Source: Oscillospiraceae bacterium (GTDB taxonomy: Bacteria; Bacillota; Clostridia; Oscillospirales; Ruminococcaceae). From it: a DNA stretch of 51,384 nucleotides. The stretch lies in contig JAGAJY010000050.1 in the NCBI GenBank assembly GCA_017848125.1, positions 1-51,384 on the forward strand, written 5' to 3'. Positions 9,052-16,598 of this stretch are shown piece by piece. Positions within the stretch are counted from its first letter, which is position 1, and every line of letters starts with the position of its first letter. The notes below the pieces were generated by a model. It did no database searches and was not told the origin of the DNA. It was given only the letters and a program-made list of their open reading frames with translations. The position numbers and the translations under genes were made by a program.

Positions 9052-9738
9052 ATGAAAAAGATTACCGGATATTTTTCTATGGGTGAAATTATTCTGTGGT
9101 GCAGCTCTGTACTGCTTATTCTGATTTCATTCCTTATCTTTGACGGAAAGGGCTTTTTGACTCTTTCCGCCTCGCTTATCGGCGTTACCTCACTTATATT
9201 CTGTGCAAAAGGAAATCCCATAGGTCAGCTTCTGATGGTTGCTTTCAGCATCATATATGGAATAATATCATATTCCTTTGCCTATTACGGAGAAATGATC
9301 ACCTATCTGGGAATGACTATGCCTATGGCTGTGTTTTCCTTGATTTCGTGGCTTAAAAATCCTTATAACGGAAATAAGTCCGAGGTTGCGGTTAATTACA
9401 TTTCAGGAAAAGAAGTCTGCTTTATGGTTATTCTGACAATTGCTGTCACAGTTATATTTTATTACATTCTGAAAGCTTTCGATACTGCAAACCTTTTTCC
9501 CAGTACAATTTCTGTCACAACAAGCTTTATTGCCGTTTATCTGACATTCAGGAGATGTCCGCAGTTTGCTCTGGCATATGCGGCAAATGATATTATCCTT
9601 ATCATACTCTGGTCAATAGCAAGTACAGAGAACAGCAGATATATTTCGGTGGTCGTTTGCTTTGCGGCATTTCTTGTTAACGATATTTACGGATATATCA
9701 GCTGGCAGAGAATGGCAAAAAGACAGCTTTCTCAATAA
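9052..9738 (+). CDS. pnuC: PnuC family nicotinamide riboside/mononucleoside transporter
   Basis: 228 residues from the ATG at 9052 (GAGGAG 8 nt upstream; an in-frame ATG at 9016 falls in the terminator and is rejected). The protein is strongly hydrophobic with about seven membrane segments. Family marks are the KNPYNG block after the third segment and the C-terminal FLVNDIYGYISWQRM followed by a basic tail. PnuC proteins move a vitamin precursor by facilitated diffusion, trapped by phosphorylation inside. The substrate (nicotinamide riboside, or thiamine or riboflavin in sister groups) cannot be read from sequence. It may be controlled by the leader just upstream. Confidence 0.88.
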   Translation: MKKITGYFSMGEIILWCSSVLLILISFLIFDGKGFLTLSASLIGVTSLIFCAKGNPIGQLLMVAFSIIYGIISYSFAYYGEMITYLGMTMPMAVFSLISWLKNPYNGNKSEVAVNYISGKEVCFMVILTIAVTVIFYYILKAFDTANLFPSTISVTTSFIAVYLTFRRCPQFALAYAANDIILIILWSIASTENSRYISVVVCFAAFLVNDIYGYISWQRMAKRQLSQ

Positions 9739-9744
9739 AAGCGT

Positions 9745-9778
9745 AAAATGCAGACAGTTTTCGGACTGTCTGCATTTT
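9745..9778. terminator. Bidirectional terminator between pnuC and the VWA lipoprotein gene
   Basis: A perfect 13-bp stem (9745-9757 with 9766-9778) and an 8-nt loop. A T run follows on the plus strand (ATTTTTT), and the stem base is A/T-rich on both sides. It sits between convergent genes. Confidence 0.88.
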
Positions 9779-9782
9779 TTCA

Positions 9783-11441
9783 TCATCTTCTTGCCATTGT
9801 GTTGACAAGATATGTAAACTCATTCTTATATTCGTCGGAATCGAAATCCATCTTTGAAAGTGTGCTGTAAATATCAGAATATGTCACATCGCCTATGTAT
9901 CGGCTGTTTCTCAGAAGCATACCAAACTGCGCAACAGATGCCGCAAAGGTAAAATTATCGGAGGGTGACTTTTTGTAAAGAGAGCTTTCAACAGGATACG
10001 AAAGAAGCTTGCTTTCGCTTCCCTCAGGTTCCTTGTAGCGGATACTTACAGTCAGAAGCTCTCCGCTCTTGTTTCCCGATTCAGAGGAATATTTAAGCTC
10101 TGAGCCAATTTCCATAGGACTGTCAACAGGTACAAGCTCATAGAGAACTGTTACGCTGTGACCTGCACCAAGCTCACCTGCATCCTTGGTATCATCATCA
10201 AAATCTTCTGCCGCCATAGTTCTGTTCTCATAACCGATAAGACGGTAGCCCTTGATGTTTGCGGGATTGAATTCCAGCTGGAACTTAACGTCCTTTGCCG
10301 CAGTGTAAAGTGTTCCGCTCATTTCATCTACAAGAACCTTCTTTGCCTCACGCTCGCTGTCAATGTAGGAATAATTGCCGTTTCCGTGGTCTGCAAGTGC
10401 TTCAAGCTTGTTGTCCTTGAGATTTCCGGAACCGAAGCCAAGCACAGAAAGGAATACGCCGCTTTCACGCTTTTCCTCGATAAGCCTTGTCAGCTCCTCC
10501 TCTGAGGAAAGCCCTACATTAAGGTCACCGTCTGTTGCAAGGATAACTCGGTTGTTTCCGCCCTCAATGAAATACTTCTCGGCAATTCTGTAAGCAGTAT
10601 TTATTCCGTCAGCGCCTGCGGTTGAGCCGCCTGCTTCAAGGCTGTTTATTGCGTCAATGACTTTTTCACGGTCATTTCCGTCCGCTCCTTCAAGAACCAC
10701 CTCGTCTGCACCTGCGTAGGTAACAATTGAAATTCTGTCACGGGAGCTGAGCTTATCCGTAAGCATTGTAAAGGACTTCTGAACAAGCGGCAGCTTATCC
10801 TCGCTGTGCATTGAACCGCTGACATCTATCAGGAAAACAATGTTCATAGGCTCTCTGTCATCAAGCATACTTTCCATGCTTTTTGTGTTGATACCGACCA
10901 TCAAAAGCCTTGTTTCCTTGTTCCAGGGGCAGTCGGACAGCTCTGTGTGAACTGCAAATGGCTCGCCGTTTTCAGGGTCGGAATAGCCGTAATCAAAGTA
11001 GTTTATCATTTCCTCGATTCGCACAGCGTCGGCAGGCACGTCAACGCCGTCATATATCATTCTGCGGACATTTGTGTAGGAGGCTGTGTCCACATCTGAG
11101 GAGAAGGTAGACAAAGGTGCTGAGGACACGGCAGTATAGCCGTTTTCTTCAATGTAATTGTATTCCTCAGTATTGACCTCGGTCATTTCTTCGTCACCGA
11201 AGAAAAAGGATTCCGTTTTAGTCTGCTCTGCGGAATTAAAAGGTGCTTCATCAGCAGCATAATATCCTTCTTCTTCACAGACTTCCTCGGCAGGTGCTGC
11301 CATATCCCCTTTATATGCGTTGGTTTCAGCCTGTATATACTGACCGCCCTCTGATTCATCCGTACCGCCTCCGCAGGCAGTAAGCATTGCAAGAACAGCG
11401 GCAATGGCTGTAATTCTCATAAGCTTGTTTTTTCTTGTCAT
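9783..11441 (-). CDS. VWA-domain (YfbK-like) lipoprotein
   Basis: 552 residues from the ATG at 11441 (AAAGGA 10 nt upstream; a TTG three codons earlier is less likely). The signal ends in the lipobox MLTACGGG, so the protein is anchored outside the membrane. An acidic linker follows, then the YfbK N-terminal block (DVDTASYTNVRR, about residue 115), a von Willebrand A domain with an intact MIDAS (LIDVSGSMHS near residue 203, DGDLNVGLS near 305) and the YfbK-type C-terminal domain. VWA domains bind protein ligands through a metal ion. It is the last gene of the ECF sigma/anti-sigma operon, 22 nt after the anti-sigma gene, and could be a sensor, a partner or a target of that system. Confidence 0.88.
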   Translation of the reverse strand: MTRKNKLMRITAIAAVLAMLTACGGGTDESEGGQYIQAETNAYKGDMAAPAEEVCEEEGYYAADEAPFNSAEQTKTESFFFGDEEMTEVNTEEYNYIEENGYTAVSSAPLSTFSSDVDTASYTNVRRMIYDGVDVPADAVRIEEMINYFDYGYSDPENGEPFAVHTELSDCPWNKETRLLMVGINTKSMESMLDDREPMNIVFLIDVSGSMHSEDKLPLVQKSFTMLTDKLSSRDRISIVTYAGADEVVLEGADGNDREKVIDAINSLEAGGSTAGADGINTAYRIAEKYFIEGGNNRVILATDGDLNVGLSSEEELTRLIEEKRESGVFLSVLGFGSGNLKDNKLEALADHGNGNYSYIDSEREAKKVLVDEMSGTLYTAAKDVKFQLEFNPANIKGYRLIGYENRTMAAEDFDDDTKDAGELGAGHSVTVLYELVPVDSPMEIGSELKYSSESGNKSGELLTVSIRYKEPEGSESKLLSYPVESSLYKKSPSDNFTFAASVAQFGMLLRNSRYIGDVTYSDIYSTLSKMDFDSDEYKNEFTYLVNTMARR

Positions 11442-11462
11442 AAAAATCAAGTCCTTTCAGCG

Positions 11463-12374
11463 TCACGCTCGGAGCTTCTCCCATTTTTCAAATAGATTTG
11501 AAAGAGAATACTCGGCGGTTAGATTCATTCGGTCGTAGAAAAAGTCATCGGGATAGGTTTGCGGATAATTCAGATATACGCCGTTTTCTGACAGAGATTC
11601 CCAGCCGTTGTGTACCACAAGCTGTCTGTCGAGAGTAAATTCTATCTGGGGAGCATTATCGAAAACAACGATATATCTGCCGTTTCTGATTTGTATTGGC
11701 AGAAGATATTCCCTGCCGTTTTTCAAAGAATACGGCGAATCGGAATAAACCCTTGTATATTCGGGAAATTCGGATTCTTCTTCGCAAACAGCGTGAACAG
11801 TACGGACAGAGTATATGATTCCCCCGTCCTCTGAATAATCGGAAGATATAATTTCGCAGTCGAGAAACATATCAGTCTGCAAAAGGATATTTTCCTCTAC
11901 AAAATACTCGTCAGACCAAGTATTATCGGTTATCCCCGTGTATGCGTCTGAGTCTGTTTCGGCAAGGGACAGCGTATAATAGCTGTTATCCGAGCTGACT
12001 GTAAGCTCAGTATTGTAATCCCAGCCCGATGACGCTGTAACTGCGCTGACAAATCCGTATCTGACCGAGGATTCCTCGGAATATTCCTCCGAATATCCCT
12101 CGTTAACGGCATTATCGCTTTCTGCTATGGGAATCTCTCCCGACATAGTGCTGACAGCGCATATCACAGCGATGAAAACGGCGGCAGCTGACAATCCTCT
12201 GAGAGCTGTGTTCCTGCCGACAGGTCTTGCGTTACATTCCATAGCCGCCGATACAAACGGGGTGATGTCCGTATCAGCAGGCTCGGAAGATGAGATCCTC
12301 TCCCAGAGCTTATCCATATCGGGTGCGGAAGCCTCAGCAGAATTTATGTAATCCCTATCAAATCTATCATTCAT
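11463..12374 (-). CDS. Putative membrane-anchored anti-sigma factor
   Basis: 303 residues. The ATG overlaps the last 8 bases of the sigma gene. The layout is a cytoplasmic N-terminal part of about 65 residues, one membrane helix (LSAAAVFIAVICAVSTM, about 70-88), then about 215 residues outside that are rich in acidic residues, Ser and Tyr. No zinc-binding HxxxCxxC of the ZAS type is present. I call it anti-sigma from position and topology, not from a recognised domain. The outer domain could sense an envelope signal or contact the VWA lipoprotein encoded next. It could instead be a membrane-bound effector of the same regulon. Confidence 0.65.
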   Translation of the reverse strand: MNDRFDRDYINSAEASAPDMDKLWERISSSEPADTDITPFVSAAMECNARPVGRNTALRGLSAAAVFIAVICAVSTMSGEIPIAESDNAVNEGYSEEYSEESSVRYGFVSAVTASSGWDYNTELTVSSDNSYYTLSLAETDSDAYTGITDNTWSDEYFVEENILLQTDMFLDCEIISSDYSEDGGIIYSVRTVHAVCEEESEFPEYTRVYSDSPYSLKNGREYLLPIQIRNGRYIVVFDNAPQIEFTLDRQLVVHNGWESLSENGVYLNYPQTYPDDFFYDRMNLTAEYSLSNLFEKWEKLRA

Positions 12375-12939
12375 CTCCGCACACCTCCTTATAGAGCTTT
12401 CTGAGCTTTGCTATTCCCTGACTGTATCGCCAGGCGGCTGTTGCTGTCGGTATGTGCAGCACCTCTCCTATTTCAGAAAAGGTCAGACCGCAGCACAGCT
12501 TAAGATGGACAACTTCACGTTTGTTTTCATCAAGCCCTGACAGCAGCTGCTGTACCGTAAGGTCTGATGTTACCGATTCCTCTGTATTTTCATCGTCGGG
12601 AATATCCGAAAGGGGGTGACTTTCCTCGTCCCCGCCTGATGACTCCAAAGGAATTTCCCTGCTTTGCTTTCGCATAAAATCTATTGCAAGATTTCTTGCA
12701 GAAACAAGCAGCCATCTTTTATGTCCCAGTCCCGATCTATAAACCGAAACTGCGCTGCTAAGCTTCAGAAAGAACTCCGAGGTCACGTCCTCGGCTGTGT
12801 GAGAGTTTCCGCAGAGATTCAGCACCGAGAAATATATCATCTTGGCATATTCCTCATATATTGCTTTCAGTCCCTGCATATTTCCCTGCCTGATAAGTTC
12901 GGCATTTTCCGCAAATTTGCTTTCAGTCAATTTATTCAC
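12367..12939 (-). CDS. ECF-type RNA polymerase sigma factor
   Basis: 190 residues starting with GTG at 12939 (no strong ribosome binding site; the N-terminus is somewhat uncertain). Sigma region 2 is at about residues 20-90 (YEEYAKMIYFSVL, HTAEDVTSEFFLKL, RWLLVSARNLAIDFMRK). An acidic/Ser linker follows (EEDESHP-like, 95-120), then region 4 at about 130-185 (LDENKREVVHLKLCCG, FSEIGEVLHIPTATAAWR). That is the two-domain ECF plan. It directs polymerase to a small regulon, normally including its own operon, which here holds the anti-sigma and VWA genes. I could not identify an ECF-type promoter upstream with confidence. Confidence 0.9.
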   Translation of the reverse strand: MNKLTESKFAENAELIRQGNMQGLKAIYEEYAKMIYFSVLNLCGNSHTAEDVTSEFFLKLSSAVSVYRSGLGHKRWLLVSARNLAIDFMRKQSREIPLESSGGDEESHPLSDIPDDENTEESVTSDLTVQQLLSGLDENKREVVHLKLCCGLTFSEIGEVLHIPTATAAWRYSQGIAKLRKLYKEVCGDE

Positions 12940-12966
12940 CCCGTCTGACCGTTTTCATAAGTATAT

Positions 12967-12999
12967 ACGAATGAACCGCTGTATTTTTATGGCATTCGT
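12967..12999. repeat. Inverted repeat upstream of the ECF sigma gene
   Basis: ACGAATG (12967-12973) and CATTCGT (12993-12999) form a 7-bp inverted repeat with a 19-bp gap, 28-60 bp before the sigma start. It could be an operator half-site pair or chance. Confidence 0.25.
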
Positions 13000-13027
13000 T
13001 TGTAAACATTCTGTTAACTAAAAATCT

Positions 13028-13055
13028 GCGGCAAAGACTATATTTTCTTTGCCGC
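13028..13055 (-). terminator. Hairpin upstream of the ECF operon
   Basis: A perfect 9-bp stem (GCGGCAAAG/CTTTGCCGC) with a 10-nt loop, followed on the minus strand by AGATTTTTAG. It may stop transcription coming from the immunity-like cluster before the ECF operon. The rest of 12940-13235 shows no gene. Confidence 0.55.
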
Positions 13056-13235
13056 ATAAATAAACGTAAATCAACATCGCAGAATGTTGACAATAAATTC
13101 TCGTAAATCAAGTTAACCTCATAAAGCCCTGTAAAAAGCATAAAGTCCTTCTAAACCTGCTTGCAGATGCGCTATATCAAGCAGTCAGAGTTTTTCTGTC
13201 AGCCTAATAAAAGTTTGCAAATACAAACATAATAT

Positions 13236-13550
13236 TCAATTTGGCGGTCTGTTTTCGCAGACCTTGGTATCGGAATAATCGGAGATTTTTTTTAAGACAA
13301 AACCAGCAATGCCCGTGATATGTTTCGGCACAAGTCGTTCAATTATACAGCATTTGGATATTGTATTTATCGTCCTGCCCTCAAGCTCATTCAGACCAAT
13401 ACCGAAATTATAATACCACAGATCACTGCCGTACTGCGATTTCTGCACGGAGAACACTACCGTTACCCTGCCGTCAGATTTGTACCATGTTAGCTTGTTC
13501 TTTTTGTAGCCGTTCTGCTTTAATGGCTGACGTATCTCTTCTGCTATTTT
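13236..13550 (-). pseudogene. Chimeric remnant: DUF4304-like N-part joined to a Cys-rich protein fragment
   Basis: An open frame of 104 codons without a usable start: a stop codon lies directly before it, 4 nt after the preceding gene. The first part reads KIAEEIRQPLKQNGYKKN, TWYKSDGRVTVVFSVQKSQY and WYYNFGIGLNELEG, which resembles DUF4304 proteins (immunity-type, normally with a short extra N-terminus and a longer C-terminus). From about residue 70 it switches to a stretch matching the neighbour at 14008-14253: FVLKKISDYSDT here against FCFEKISDHPDT there, with both cysteines of CxxC lost. The DNA also matches (ATCGGAGATTTTTT in both). It looks like recombination followed by decay. Confidence 0.7.
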
Positions 13551-13557
13551 TCAGATG

Positions 13558-13989
13558 TCAATTTATTTTACTCCCTTCAATTTCTGCAAAAAAGCAAGAA
13601 ATATCATTTTGAATATGGGTATCTTTTATTTTCCAATATTCATCGTGAGTTATGCTTTCAAACCACATCTTATCGTCTATATAAAAGCATATATCCTCCG
13701 CAAATTCAGGAAAAATCATTTTAGTTATATTCGGTATTTCCCGAATAATGCTCATAGTATGAAAGCTACATTCATAATATGATACCTTGTATTCTCCCCA
13801 TATACCCTTTGGCAAAGAATTATCTGAATGTATATACTTTTCCAGACGGTCATTCAATATATGATATTCATAATTCAGATTTCTGTCTTCACTCCAGCAA
13901 TAATTCTTCAGGCTGAAATAATCACTTTTTCTGAAAGCATATTCAATAAACTTTTTCCAGATTTTACTATCGTATAAATCCAACCACAT
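13558..13989 (-). CDS. Hypothetical small protein in immunity-like cluster
   Basis: 143 residues, soluble, rich in aromatic residues and Lys/Glu (e.g. IWKKFIEYAFRKSDYFSL, GIWGEYKVSYYECSF). I do not recognise a domain. Size, AT-rich composition and position between a Cys-rich gene (18 nt upstream) and a DUF4304-like remnant (starting within a few bases of its stop) fit an immunity protein of a polymorphic-toxin locus. No toxin gene is in the window. Confidence 0.6.
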   Translation of the reverse strand: MWLDLYDSKIWKKFIEYAFRKSDYFSLKNYCWSEDRNLNYEYHILNDRLEKYIHSDNSLPKGIWGEYKVSYYECSFHTMSIIREIPNITKMIFPEFAEDICFYIDDKMWFESITHDEYWKIKDTHIQNDISCFFAEIEGSKIN

Positions 13990-14007
13990 AAATATTTTCC
14001 TTTGGGC

Positions 14008-14253
14008 TTATTTTAAAACAGCTTCCCACTTAAAATCCTCTTTGAAATCATTGTAACACTCTTCGCATATCCAATGATATTCATCTTCGGTGCAATATCC
14101 GCTGTGAAGCGTATCGGGATGATCGGAGATTTTTTCAAAGCAGAATTCGCAATGCTCGTGATCTGTTTCGCCTGCTCTGTTTTTGAACAGCATCTTTTTC
14201 AGTTTCACTCCCGACAGATATGAGTCCTGTCCGTTGACACGCCAATCAGGCAT
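14008..14253 (-). CDS. Small Cys/His-rich (probable zinc-ribbon) protein
   Basis: 81 residues. Cysteine pairs are visible as HCEFCFEKI (about residues 34-42) and WICEECYNDF (about 62-71), with HSGYCTEDEYHW between them, a likely zinc site. The ATG is 2 nt after the stop of the frameshifted membrane-protein gene, so the two are translationally coupled. A degenerate copy of its middle is present at 13236-13340. Similar small Cys-rich genes occur among immunity gene arrays; its own function is unknown. Confidence 0.65.
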   Translation of the reverse strand: MPDWRVNGQDSYLSGVKLKKMLFKNRAGETDHEHCEFCFEKISDHPDTLHSGYCTEDEYHWICEECYNDFKEDFKWEAVLK

Positions 14254-14255
14254 AT

Positions 14256-14554
14256 TTAGTCCCCCTTATTTTTTTCTATTACCCAATCAGATATAAAATA
14301 ATAAATGAATCTTATAATTGTTGGAGTACTTCCATAATCAATTATCGGCGGAATGAAAGCCAGACCCCAATACTGCTTCTGTAAAATAAACAGTATTGCG
14401 ACAGCACCCGAAGCACCGCCCACAAACGGCATAACAGACGGACATTCTTTTTTATTACAAATATGATTCCGTTTTGGATAATAAAGTATAACGAAATTAT
14501 TCCTAAAACTGCTGTAACAGTTAACCCAATTGCATTGCAGGTATTCGGATTCAT
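14256..14554 (-). pseudogene. Small membrane protein gene with a -1 frameshift at A AAA AAG
   Basis: The N-terminal half starts at ATG 14554 (GGAG 6 nt upstream): MNPNTCNAIGLTVTAVLGII, one membrane helix, to about residue 33. Its frame then runs into non-coding-like sequence. The C-terminal half continues in the -1 frame: SVMPFVGGASGAVAILFI, then PPIIDYGSTPTIIRFI, with two hydrophobic segments and a charged tail. The switch falls on AAAAAAG (14447-14453), read A AAA AAG in the first frame, a classic slippery heptamer. It resembles small multi-helix proteins of immunity clusters. The options are a broken gene, a homopolymer sequencing error or programmed frameshifting. Confidence 0.65.
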
Positions 14555-14631
14555 TTTCTGCTCCAATCATTTTTCATTTATATTTCATTATACAAATTCA
14601 TATTTTACGTTTTTTCAGATATTAAAAAGCA

Positions 14632-15414
14632 TCATTTTTTTCGCAGAATATCTAACGTATGATTTGACGCTCCCACAATATCCTGCCTTTCACAAATTGC
14701 GAGATGATATTCCACCCACATTTTAAATGTAAATTCATCCATCTGATCTACAAAATCACTCATATAATTTGTTGCTCCGTCAGAAGCAATAAGCTTTATG
14801 CGTTCAACATTCACACAGCTGTCAAGATCTGCAATTTCTTCGGTACGAATCAATTCAAAAAGTTCTTTCGGCTCACTCTTACAATGCCAATCATCACTTA
14901 TCATATCGTTTTCCAGCACTCTTTTTATATTATTGTGGAGAAAAGCGTGCTGTATAATCGTTGGTTCATTCATACAATATGCAATCATAATAAACCCATT
15001 CTGTTTTGTAACCCTTACCGCTTCGGATAATGCTTTGATTTTATCCTCTTTTGAATACAAATGATACATAGGACCCAGAACAAGCGTCATATCAAAGCTG
15101 TCATCTGCAAGCACAGACAAATCAAGAGCATTTCCCTCAATTACCTCGATAGATTCGCTACCGTTTAATTTGCTCTTTAATATATCAATATTATGCTTGA
15201 CAAGCTCTACAGCAGTCACATCATAGCCTTCGTGTGCAAGAGAAATACTGTATCGACCTGTACCTGCACCGACTTCAAGAATTTTTGGCTGTTCATTCCC
15301 ACTTAAGTAATCGTGTATGTACTTTTGTGTTGTAATATATTCAACTTGACCGTGCTGTGATGTTAGCCTTTCGTCCTCGTTAATGCTATTGTAAAATTCA
15401 TTGATAAAATCCAT
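14632..15414 (-). CDS. Class I SAM-dependent methyltransferase
   Basis: 260 residues from the ATG at 15414 (GAGGTG 7 nt upstream; a GTG three codons earlier lies in that ribosome binding site). The Rossmann-type SAM site is clear: motif I ILEVGAGTGRYSISLA (about 45-60), acidic VTAVEL after beta-2, and a motif IV-like DMTLVLGPMYHL. The C-terminal part is helical and probably binds the substrate, which is unknown. It is monocistronic, between the immunity-like cluster and the U32-related gene, and AT-rich like the cluster, so it may belong to the same acquired block. Confidence 0.85.
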   Translation of the reverse strand: MDFINEFYNSINEDERLTSQHGQVEYITTQKYIHDYLSGNEQPKILEVGAGTGRYSISLAHEGYDVTAVELVKHNIDILKSKLNGSESIEVIEGNALDLSVLADDSFDMTLVLGPMYHLYSKEDKIKALSEAVRVTKQNGFIMIAYCMNEPTIIQHAFLHNNIKRVLENDMISDDWHCKSEPKELFELIRTEEIADLDSCVNVERIKLIASDGATNYMSDFVDQMDEFTFKMWVEYHLAICERQDIVGASNHTLDILRKK

Positions 15415-15487
15415 ATTCTTCACCTCATTAAGTCAGAATGCAATTGGATAATTATATTTAGTTAACAAAAACAATTTTAACTTTATT

Positions 15488-16414
15488 TTACTTCTTATTC
15501 CCCAAAAGATTTCTCAGCATTTCAACACGAAGTCTGTCCCTGTGTTCAGGCTTTACAAGATAGTACAGATAGCTTTCAAGAATATTAACAGGGTGCATAA
15601 GCCTGCCCTCTATCTTGAAATTCTCATAGCCCATAGGCACATATTTCTCAAATATTGCTTCGGGGGAAATGTTTGTCTCAAAGGCAAGAATATCGTAAAA
15701 ATTCAGATTAGTGTTGGGACAGGGAAACTCCTTGTCGGCTATAGGCATGGCACGTTCCTTATCGTTTCCGAAAACCTGCCTGTTAAGTGCAAACTGACGT
15801 TCGCCGAGAAATTCATAGTGACTTTTTCTGCGCTTACAGTGCGGTGTGCAGTAGGAATTTACAAGAAGCTCTATTTTTTCCTTATGGGGCAGAGCTTCAA
15901 GCTCGTCAAAGCGGTTGTTCCAGTTGTAATCGAGAACTACCAGCTTGTAGTCCTTTTCAAGCTCCGCAAGAAGCTCCTTATGCCCCTCGATCTGCTTTAC
16001 CGTTGAGGAAATAAGCGGATATTTCGGATATGTCTTTCTGATGTATTCTTCAAGCACCGGCACGTTCACTATTATCTCATTCAGACCGTTTTCTGCTTTT
16101 TCGGTTATCATATTGCAGAAAGGGTCAGACAGATGCTTTTCGGTAACAAGCGGATTTGTAAAGGTGTAGCGGACAGGTATCCCTCTGGAATTGTACTCTT
16201 TCAGTATAAAATCTATAAATTCTCTGCGGACTGCTCCCACCGCCGCTCTGCCGCCGTTCCATGCAGCAGGGGGAAAACAGCCGTAGGACGAGGCTATGGT
16301 TATATTATCGTAAAACAGCTCAGGCTGTGCTTTCAATGCGTCGGCAAAGGCAAGATTCATTCTGAAATTACCGCAGAAATCGGGAAGATGAAATTTTATG
16401 CTCATAGCGTTCAT
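15488..16414 (-). CDS. Conserved protein of unknown function, possibly U32-peptidase-related
   Basis: 308 residues, soluble. Blocks such as YGCFPPAAWNGGRAA (about 47-61), VRYTFTNPLV (about 80-90) and a Cys pair in NSYCTPHCKRRKSHY (about 190-204) recall TIM-barrel proteins related to U32 peptidases/UbiU-UbiV, which use such cysteines for an iron-sulfur centre. Only two of the usual four cysteines are close together; others are FCN near 100 and FPCPN near 232. ATGs at 16414 and 16405 are both possible. It has its own promoter. I do not assign a reaction. Confidence 0.5.
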   Translation of the reverse strand: MNAMSIKFHLPDFCGNFRMNLAFADALKAQPELFYDNITIASSYGCFPPAAWNGGRAAVGAVRREFIDFILKEYNSRGIPVRYTFTNPLVTEKHLSDPFCNMITEKAENGLNEIIVNVPVLEEYIRKTYPKYPLISSTVKQIEGHKELLAELEKDYKLVVLDYNWNNRFDELEALPHKEKIELLVNSYCTPHCKRRKSHYEFLGERQFALNRQVFGNDKERAMPIADKEFPCPNTNLNFYDILAFETNISPEAIFEKYVPMGYENFKIEGRLMHPVNILESYLYYLVKPEHRDRLRVEMLRNLLGNKK

Positions 16415-16464
16415 TACCCTTTTCAGGGCAATATTCTCCTTTCATTTTTTGTTGCTCTGATATT

Positions 16465-16493
16465 ATTTTATCAGATTTTACACATAACGTCAA
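16465..16493 (-). promoter_or_regulatory. Promoter of the U32-related gene
   Basis: Minus strand: TTGACG (16488-16493), 17-bp spacer, TAAAAT (16465-16470), 51 bp before the start. Confidence 0.6.
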
Positions 16494-16521
16494 TAGTCTG
16501 CGGTATCATAATTAACGATGA

Positions 16522-16550
16522 TTGACAGGATTTTGTATTTATGATATAAT
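16522..16550 (+). promoter_or_regulatory. Promoter of the DUF5662 gene
   Basis: Perfect consensus: TTGACA (16522-16527), 17-bp spacer, TATAAT (16545-16550), 49 bp before the start at 16599. It is divergent from the promoter at 16465-16493. Confidence 0.85.
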
Positions 16551-16598
16551 ATTTATCAGAATAATATGATGATAAAAACTCGAAGGAAGGTCGATGAA

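Noticed and set aside
12932..13141. 69-codon ORF before the ECF sigma gene
   Set aside because: It contains the 9-bp hairpin, lacks motifs and overlaps the sigma start in another frame.
14256..14570. 104-codon ORF read as one protein from 14570
   Set aside because: Its first 40 codons are a shadow frame of the hydrophobic N-terminus; the real gene starts at 14554 in the other frame and shifts at the A-run.
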